A stretch of DNA of 64,000 bases from contig JAZAYU010000008.1 of NCBI GenBank assembly GCA_038501625.1, forward strand, positions 7,006,938 to 7,070,937, given 5' to 3'. How positions within the stretch are numbered: position 1 is the first letter of the stretch; each line of letters opens with the position of its first letter. Shown here piece after piece: positions 59,101 through 64,000 of the stretch. Under the pieces are notes generated by a model. The model was not told where the DNA came from and made no database searches. It was given only the letters and a program-made list of their open reading frames with translations. Origin of the DNA: Corbicula japonica (Eukaryota; Mollusca; Bivalvia; Venerida; Cyrenidae). The translations under genes were made by a program, and so were the position numbers.

Positions 59101-62100
59101 ATCTCTTTCCTACTTATCAGAAAATACAGCAAAGAGGTTATTTTTAGTACTTGTTGATGATATTATGATCATTTGTACTGGAAGGAGAGAAATATATAGT
59201 CTGTTAAGTTGAGGAATGAAAAATTCTCCATTCTTGGATCTCCGACTAACTGTGCCACCGCCCTACCATCAGAGTTACTGAGGAGTCTTGCTTTGGATTA
59301 CATGTCCTGTCATTACACTTATACACAAAGGTAAACAGTGTAGATCCGTCCCTTCATATTAGGATCTGCACAGATGACTTTTGATTAATAGGTTATTTTT
59401 TACCAAAAAGCTAACAGTGCTGATCCTGATGGGACAGCACAGATGCGCTGGCTGATCTACACTGGTCACACATGAGATAGATAAGGTATATATGTAGTAA
59501 GTGTTAAAAGTGATATAGCCCTTTCAATGGCATAATGTCATCTACAAACTATTTTGGTTTGATTGGTACTTCCCAGCCAGTGTTTTGCACTACAAAGGTC
59601 AAACTGATTTTCAAATATAACATTTGACCAGGAACAACTGTTAATTACCTTAGTTCAACAACTTTTTCAGAACAGTCAACATTACAATGTTGTGTCTGGT
59701 GGAAAAATATCAATCCTGTAGCAGAAACATGTTATTGTGTGCACGACTACCATATTTTATGATGTCACTTAGTTTTTTAAGATATATTGGATATATGCAG
59801 GAAGGATATAAAATGATGCATTAAATCATTTACGGTGAGTCACAAAAAGAGGCAGGTTATTCGAGGACAAGTATTGATATGCGGATTTTCGGTAGTTATC
59901 ATGCTGTTTCCAAGCAAATGATAACTTATAAATATCCTTCAATAATACTGATGTATTGTTTCTTAAGAGAGTCTCCATACTGAAAGAGAATACCATCAAA
60001 CTATCAATATTTACATTCCTATTGATTTCTTCGTTTAAAAAAATTCGGTTCATTTTGCATGAATCGCATGACCCGTAATGACGTCAGTAACCTCATGGCT
60101 GTTACTATTGAAAAATCCCACATATTACTCCCCCTTTTCACTTAAAACTAATTTTTGAAAGTGTTCAACTTAAGTTTATTTAAAGAAAAAATGAATAAAA
60201 TGTAAATATAAGTAATGATTCTTATTTTGGTGCGGTTCATGCAGATTGGACATGCACGCGAGAGCTGGCAAATTTACCATAAAGCTTGCCAACTCATTCC
60301 TTAAATATATCAATATGTGCACTTTTTATTCAAGCACAGAAATTAATACTCCACATGGTGAAGTATCTGCTAATACAAGTAGGTTCAAGGCCTGTTGTGG
60401 CATGATGGAGATAGCTAATTGTAATCAGGACCCAGTCTAACTAATGTATTAAGCAGCCTCCCAAGGGAGTGGCAAAGTGCTGCTTAACACAGGTGGTAGC
60501 CTGGATTCCAGGCGATGAAGTATTTTATTTTTATTAATTCTCCAACTGATTATCTGGAGCCAGTCTACATCTCTATCTGAACTTGATAATTCACACATCT
60601 CTCTCAATGCAGTATGATAGAAAATAGACTGGCTACAATAAAAGTATGTTATGATGTATAAAAAATAAATAAAAAGACAAAACTAATTATCAGACTAGTG
60701 GCTAGTCTACACAGGTGGCTGTTTAAGACAGGTACAAATTAGAACAAAATGTCAGTTAAGGACATATTCAACCTGGCTGTTTCAGACAGGTGCTTGCTAA
60801 ATGCAGGTGGCTGCATGTTTGAACACTGTAGATCCAGATTAGCTGGCACATCCATGATCTCATCTTCACTGTTTGCTTTTTGGTTTTTAGGTTCTTTCTG
60901 ACTAAAATGAGAAAAGTGCAGATTCTGATCACACGACATGGATTTGCTGGCTGATCTGAATCTACACTGTTTGCGCTTGCAATAAAATGCCTAAATATGG
61001 AGGAAATAGTTAATAACCTGATATATTTATGTATAGGTATACACTTACAAGTGTGCCTGCCAGATCGGGAATTTTTTCTCTGGTGCGTGCTCGAGCATAC
61101 TCTGTAATTCATCTGCACAATATTCCATTATCATATACCTTGGAACAGTTAAGGAATAAATGAATCCAGATATATGTACATTTATCAAAGTTTAAACAAC
61201 ATTCTTCATGATACATGTCAGGGTTCGACATTAAGGCCCGACCGAACGACATTTACTAGTTAATCGACGGTTCGGTCTTGTCACGTCATAGGCTAGCTGG
61301 ACCGAGTGGTCGTGTTGCAAAATTGTCAAAATCCGCCAAAATATTCGGTTTAATTAAGTTTCAAAAGCAAAATTTCGGTCAATCTCAGTTACTGGGAACT
61401 TCGTCTTTGCTATTTTTAAACAATCTTGACATGTGTTCAACTCAATCGCTAATGTATCCAGATCGAGGCTGTGTTATCTAAAATAAAACATATAAAATGC
61501 CCGTATGTATACGTCATAGTATATTTTTTTCATAGAGCAACAATGAACAAATCGACAATAACGTGTCTATACTGGCATTTTCTAAGTCAGATAGAGGCAC
61601 TGTTTCACGGATTTTACAATGTCATAATGATATTCATTATGGAATAGGAACTGTCGCGAGTAAGTGAATTCATACTATCAGTGTATTTTCATTTATGTAT
61701 GTGCTCCAATGATCCATTAAACATGATTAAACTTTCTGATTGTAAGATAAAACCAACTAAAGTCAAATTCATACATACTCGCGACAGTTCCTATATTCTA
61801 TAAATAAATCCCAAGTAGTACGACATCGAACTGTTTCCGGTTTTGTTTTGTTATTAGTTCTGACAGACGAAAGTAAAATGTAAAATATGAATGATCTTCT
61901 TAATTTTGACCATTGAAGGTCCACCTATTCATTTATACAATGCCCACCAAGCCCTTGAACATTGGTGGCATGGGGGACAAAGGGCCAGACGTCCAGACTA
62001 ATGTGTAACTATAACCTAGTAACTTTGTAACTCATACCTGACATTTTTTTTGAAGTTCAGTGTTGTTAACAATAAATCATGATTGACAGTTCAGAGTTGA

Positions 62101-63511
62101 AGCTATTTTATATGGTACTCACTGTTTCTAATTTTGGTTAGTTATTTTGTTTGTTCATGGTATACATGCATGTTTAACTTATAAACATATTTCAGTGCTG
62201 TGCCCTTACAACAAGCCAGTGTACATTTTCAGTGTTGTAGTACCATTAACATGTTGGTCTAGTACATGATAGGTCAGGTCTAGTAGATTTTCAAAGTAAC
62301 TGGACCACTGGTCTAGTTATTGAAAAAGTTAACGTCGAACCCTGCATGTATCTAATTATCTTAGAATATATACATTTACTAACCACCAAACTTTAAAGTC
62401 TACATAACACTATACATTTACCATAAATGTGTCTTATGCATCTCCATATAACTATAGATATGTAGACAGTCACATTATGGGTTACTCTGTTTATAAACAA
62501 TTATGAACTTACTGCAAATATAAGCAGTGAGTAAAATATTCTTCTGTGAGAATTGACCTTTCATGAAAGGAATATGATGGAATCAATTTTGTAAAAATGT
62601 TCGCTATGAGCAATATTTCAATTTACTTCGGAGTCATGTGACTGTCTACCTATCAGTAACATAGTTACATGCTATACCACTGTCTAAATAATTGCTGTAA
62701 AAAAAATAATTTATTTATTTAATCTTGGGAATTTATCAAATAACGGAGGTTAAACTATGAGACAATCTAAAAACACTGTTAATTTTGGCTGTCTAAAACT
62801 GTTGTTTATTGCATGTAAAACCTACAAAAAAGACAACCCAGATGATAAAGACTAGTTTCATAATGTGTAAGCACATGTTGCACTATAAAATTGTTTACAA
62901 ATGCCTTTTGCATTCAATGCCCAACATGCTAGGATGATTAATAGTGGTCATAAATATACTTCATTATTTTGCATTGCAAGCTTGCTGCATCCATATCAAG
63001 GTCAAAATAAATCAATGTCATTTTTTTGTACCCAATTTATCAAAATTTTTGCAATCAAAATATAATTTTCTCATGTAAATAGTTGTCTTAATGAATGATA
63101 TTGATATTGATATTTAAGTCAGCATATAATTTACATGTTCCCTGTATCACATATCACTCCTTGATAATCAACATCCTCAACCTGGCTACAGATTGGAGAC
63201 CAGTCTCCAATTGTTGGGACCAAGATCATAAAACTGAGACTTGAGACCAGTCAAAAATGTTATGCATCTGATTGGATATAAAAAAGACTATTCTCAACCC
63301 GAGCCAATCAGATGCTTCCATCTCAGTTTTAGGATGCTGAGCCACTGTAGACTTCAGCAGAAATATAATAAAATGACCTCAGTGACTCACAAAATGCATA
63401 TAAAATGTCTATCAGCAAAAAGGATACATTTTCTGTTTCTCATGATTGTAGATGACCTCTATCAAGTTGACTATGTTTTTATGGTGTAATCTCTTCAACA
63501 GCTGTATTTCC
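49170..63511 (-). CDS. STK11: Serine/threonine kinase STK11 (LKB1), N-terminus off window, 8 exons
   Basis: Exons on the minus strand, in order: 63511-63428, 61138-61049, 57560-57428, 56883-56747, 52115-51988, 51468-51411, 50358-50132, 49285-49170. All have GT-AG sites and matching phases and together give 323 residues. Visible kinase features: [19 protein letters not shown] (alpha-C and beta-4), [15 protein letters not shown] (hinge), [11 protein letters not shown] (catalytic loop, Asp base), KITDLGVAE (LKB1-specific DLG in place of DFG), [17 protein letters not shown] (activation segment and PPE), [30 protein letters not shown]. The C-terminal region has [13 protein letters not shown] as in vertebrate LKB1, an acidic run, a basic patch and a terminal CTQS. 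LKB1 is the upstream kinase of AMPK and related kinases, working with STRAD and MO25. The glycine loop and beta-3 lysine exon are beyond 64,000. Convergent with ASNSD1. Confidence 0.95.
49680..49842. repeat. Partial TTAA palindromic MITE
   Basis: CACATGCCTTCTGATCAGGT, TTATTTCTGACCAAGTGGAG and GATCCTGATCAGACAGCAAG blocks with eroded ends. In the last STK11 intron. Confidence 0.5.
50717..50866. repeat. 150-bp foldback repeat
   Basis: ATTATGACAGTATGCATTCT GTAGGTTCGTATT returns as AATACAAACCTACAGAATGC ATACTGTTATAAT about 40 bp later. In an STK11 intron. Confidence 0.65.
55587..56165 (-). mobile_element. Second Helitron-like element with tandem repeats
   Basis: Opposite orientation to the copy at 37298. 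On the plus strand it opens ACTAGATGGGTGTTCAGATG AACACTTGTGTCGCCCTCTG, which reads on the minus strand as a GTGTTCATCTGAACAC hairpin then CCATCTAG and T. It has three internal units (ATAACTCCATCAAATGTGAC, AATATAATTTGAAAGTTTGA, AATGGCAAAGTTATAGCC), a (GACA)n run at 56094-56128, and CGATCCCTATGTATCGAAAG near the 5' end. Confidence 0.65.
56196..56285 (+). tRNA. tRNA-like sequence, probably pseudogene
   Basis: An A-box-like TAGCTAAGTGGATAAG and a B-box GTTCGAATCC lie about 40 bp apart, followed by CTTTTTTTT as a Pol III terminator. The stems do not pair well and no anticodon can be assigned. Next to the Helitron-like element. Confidence 0.3.
56423..56665. repeat. TTAA palindromic MITE, right end eroded
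   Basis: Starts TTAACCCTTTAAGCCACCCT. Keeps AAATCAGCCTGTACATCTAT, TTGTTTCTGACCAAGCAGTG and GATCTACACTGGTTGCACAT. Confidence 0.55.
57000..57245. repeat. Probable dispersed repeat
   Basis: The block with TTGACATGACCTTTGACCCC, TACTTTGACCTCGACCTTTC and CATGTCAAAGTTATGGTTCA has the style of the Helitron-like tandem units, but it occurs once here. In an STK11 intron. Confidence 0.3.
57315..57412. repeat. Partial TTAA palindromic MITE
   Basis: Right half only: ACTGATCAGACAGCACAAAT and TGATCTGATCAACACTGTTT, ending 16 bases from the STK11 exon donor at 57427. Confidence 0.5.
57993..58240. repeat. TTAA palindromic MITE, near full length
   Basis: Starts TTAACTCTTTACTCCATGAT. The middle TTGATTCATTAGATTATTTC TGACCAAGATGTGACCAGTG is a clean copy of the family centre. 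The right TTAA is changed (AGGTTAT). Confidence 0.6.
58975..59078. mobile_element. Hairpin MITE (CCAAGATCATAAAA family)
   Basis: AGACTCAAATCTCAAGGATC and GCTTGAGATTGGAGACTGGT are facing arms, and the right end is TAGTTTTATGATCTTTGG. In an STK11 intron. Confidence 0.55.
59330..59510. repeat. Diverged TTAA palindromic MITE
   Basis: AACAGTGTAGATCC, TAGGTTATTTTTTACCAAAA and AGCACAGATGCGCTGGCTGA blocks, with eroded ends. Confidence 0.5.
60800..61014. repeat. TTAA palindromic MITE, left end lost
   Basis: AGATCCAGATTAGCTGGCAC on the left and GCCTAAATATGGAGGAAATA GTTAA on the right, 35 bases from an STK11 exon boundary at 61049. This is the rightmost copy in the window. Confidence 0.6.
61219..62346. 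mobile_element. hAT-like element, 1.13 kb, with CATGT flanks
   Basis: Ends CAGGGTTCGACATTAA and TTAACGTCGAACCCTG are inverted repeats, with CATGT on both sides (61214-61218 and 62347-62351). CAGGG ends are usual in hAT elements, but the visible duplication is 5 bp rather than the expected 8. A smaller hairpin lies inside at 61638-61804. No transposase frame. In an STK11 intron. Confidence 0.6.
61638..61804. repeat. Inverted repeat inside the hAT-like element
   Basis: TATGGAATAGGAACTGTCGC GAGTAAGTGAATTCATACT pairs with AAATTCATACATACTCGCGA CAGTTCCTATATTCTATA about 90 bases on. Probably a nested MITE. Confidence 0.6.
63180..63345. repeat. Hairpin MITE (CCAAGATCATAAAA family)
   Basis: CCAAGATCATAAAACTGAGA is the intact left end. 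ATCTGATTGG and CCAATCAGAT mark the centre, and the right end is CTCAGTTTTAGGATGCTGAG. A short extra arm piece precedes it. 80 bp from an STK11 exon. Confidence 0.55.
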
Positions 63512-63535
63512 CTGAAAATAATCAACATACATTAT

Positions 63536-63652
63536 AATACTGAGACTGGATACCACTCTCAAATCCAACGCATCTGACTTCAGGTCTTCATTTCACCCAA
63601 TCATATGCTTTAGATTAGAGACTAGTGTCCAGTTTTAGTTTTTTATCTTGGG
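63536..63652. repeat. Hairpin MITE (CCAAGATCATAAAA family), diverged
   Basis: TAATACTGAGACTGGATACC on the left and GTCCAGTTTTAGTTTTTTAT CTTGGGC on the right. It lies just upstream of the STK11 acceptor at 63512. Confidence 0.45.
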
Positions 63653-63759
63653 CAAATATCATTTTACATATGTACTGTAACAATCACAGTCATTCTTTCA
63701 TATCATGTTACATCACCAAACACAATGTACCAATGTAACCTGGCTGTTATGGAACCTGG

Positions 63760-63895
63760 CGTAGTTGAGTTGGTACCGCATTTCTACTATCTCGTCAGAC
63801 AGCTAGCTTTTATGGCAATGTGGAAGAACATCGGCCTAGCAATAGTAGCATGCAAAGGGTCCCAGGTTCAATCCTTGGTTCAGGCGTAATTTTTC
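63760..63895 (+). repeat. tRNA-derived repeat or tRNA pseudogene
   Basis: A-box-like TAGTTGAGTTGGTACCG and B-box GGTTCAATCC are about 90 bp apart, a good T-arm (CCAGG, TTCAATC, CTTGG) is followed by TTCAGGC, and a T5 terminator follows. The acceptor and D stems are poor, so it is not called as a functional tRNA. Confidence 0.35.
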
Positions 63896-64000
63896 AGAAC
63901 CCTTGTTTTACCAAAATACCTGCCAAGTTTTTGATCAGCTGAGCTCAACCTTTTAACCAACATTCAATTTATCAGTTCACTCTAATTTAGCAACCACTCT

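Noticed and set aside
1..64000. CRISPR arrays, bacterial operons or a prokaryotic defence system
   Set aside because: Spliced genes, MITEs, LINE and SINE sequences show animal DNA; tandem repeats here have no spacer structure.

Overview
The window looks like animal nuclear DNA, most likely from a mollusc and probably a bivalve. Genes are split by short GT-AG introns. The sequence is AT-rich and packed with non-autonomous transposons, tRNA-derived elements and foldback repeats. A glycine-rich structural protein of the kind found in shell, periostracum or byssus sits at the left edge. The assignment to bivalves is inferred from this repeat style and gene content; the species cannot be read from the sequence.

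Layout. 1-2,680 (+): the 3' part of a two-exon gene for a very glycine-rich protein. 2,681-9,108: its 3' UTR, then AT-rich DNA with a 2.3 kb foldback element. 9,109-10,365 (-): an intronless gene for a secreted or GPI-anchored EGF-domain protein, with two perfect CRE palindromes at its 5' end. 10,366-17,003: intergenic DNA with a TAA-flanked inverted-repeat transposon carrying a LINE fragment, coding-like scraps, and a tRNA-Tyr-like gene. 17,004-39,667 (+): a complete 15-exon ASNSD1 gene (asparagine-synthetase-domain protein, about 650 aa). Its first coding exon is only 57 bp and is separated from exon 2 by a 6.1 kb intron full of transposons. 39,668-49,169: convergent intergenic or 3' UTR sequence. 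49,170 to beyond the right edge (-): STK11/LKB1 kinase, eight exons visible, from the alpha-C region to a C-terminal CaaX-type tetrapeptide. The N-terminal lobe exon or exons lie off the window.

Gene relations. The EGF-domain gene and ASNSD1 are divergent, with about 6.6 kb between them. ASNSD1 and STK11 are convergent (tail to tail), about 9.5 kb apart. There is no operon-like arrangement and no obvious functional link between neighbours.

Repeats. The dominant family is a palindromic, roughly 240-bp, TTAA-flanked MITE with ends CCCTTTMCTCC. More than twenty whole or partial copies lie between about 20.7 and 61 kb, and I saw none in the first 20 kb. Other elements are a hairpin MITE of about 110 bp, two Helitron-like elements with internal tandem repeats, a six-unit tandem-repeat element, hAT-like elements, a full-length tRNA-SINE with a perfect 11-bp target duplication, and a 4.2 kb long-terminal-repeat TTAA element inserted in a LINE reverse-transcriptase fragment. 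Several are nested, so the order of insertion can be read. I did not find a convincing new molecular system. The most informative items are the nested transposons, the two unfamiliar secreted or structural proteins, and the short terminal exons of ASNSD1 and STK11 that length-based ORF calling misses.
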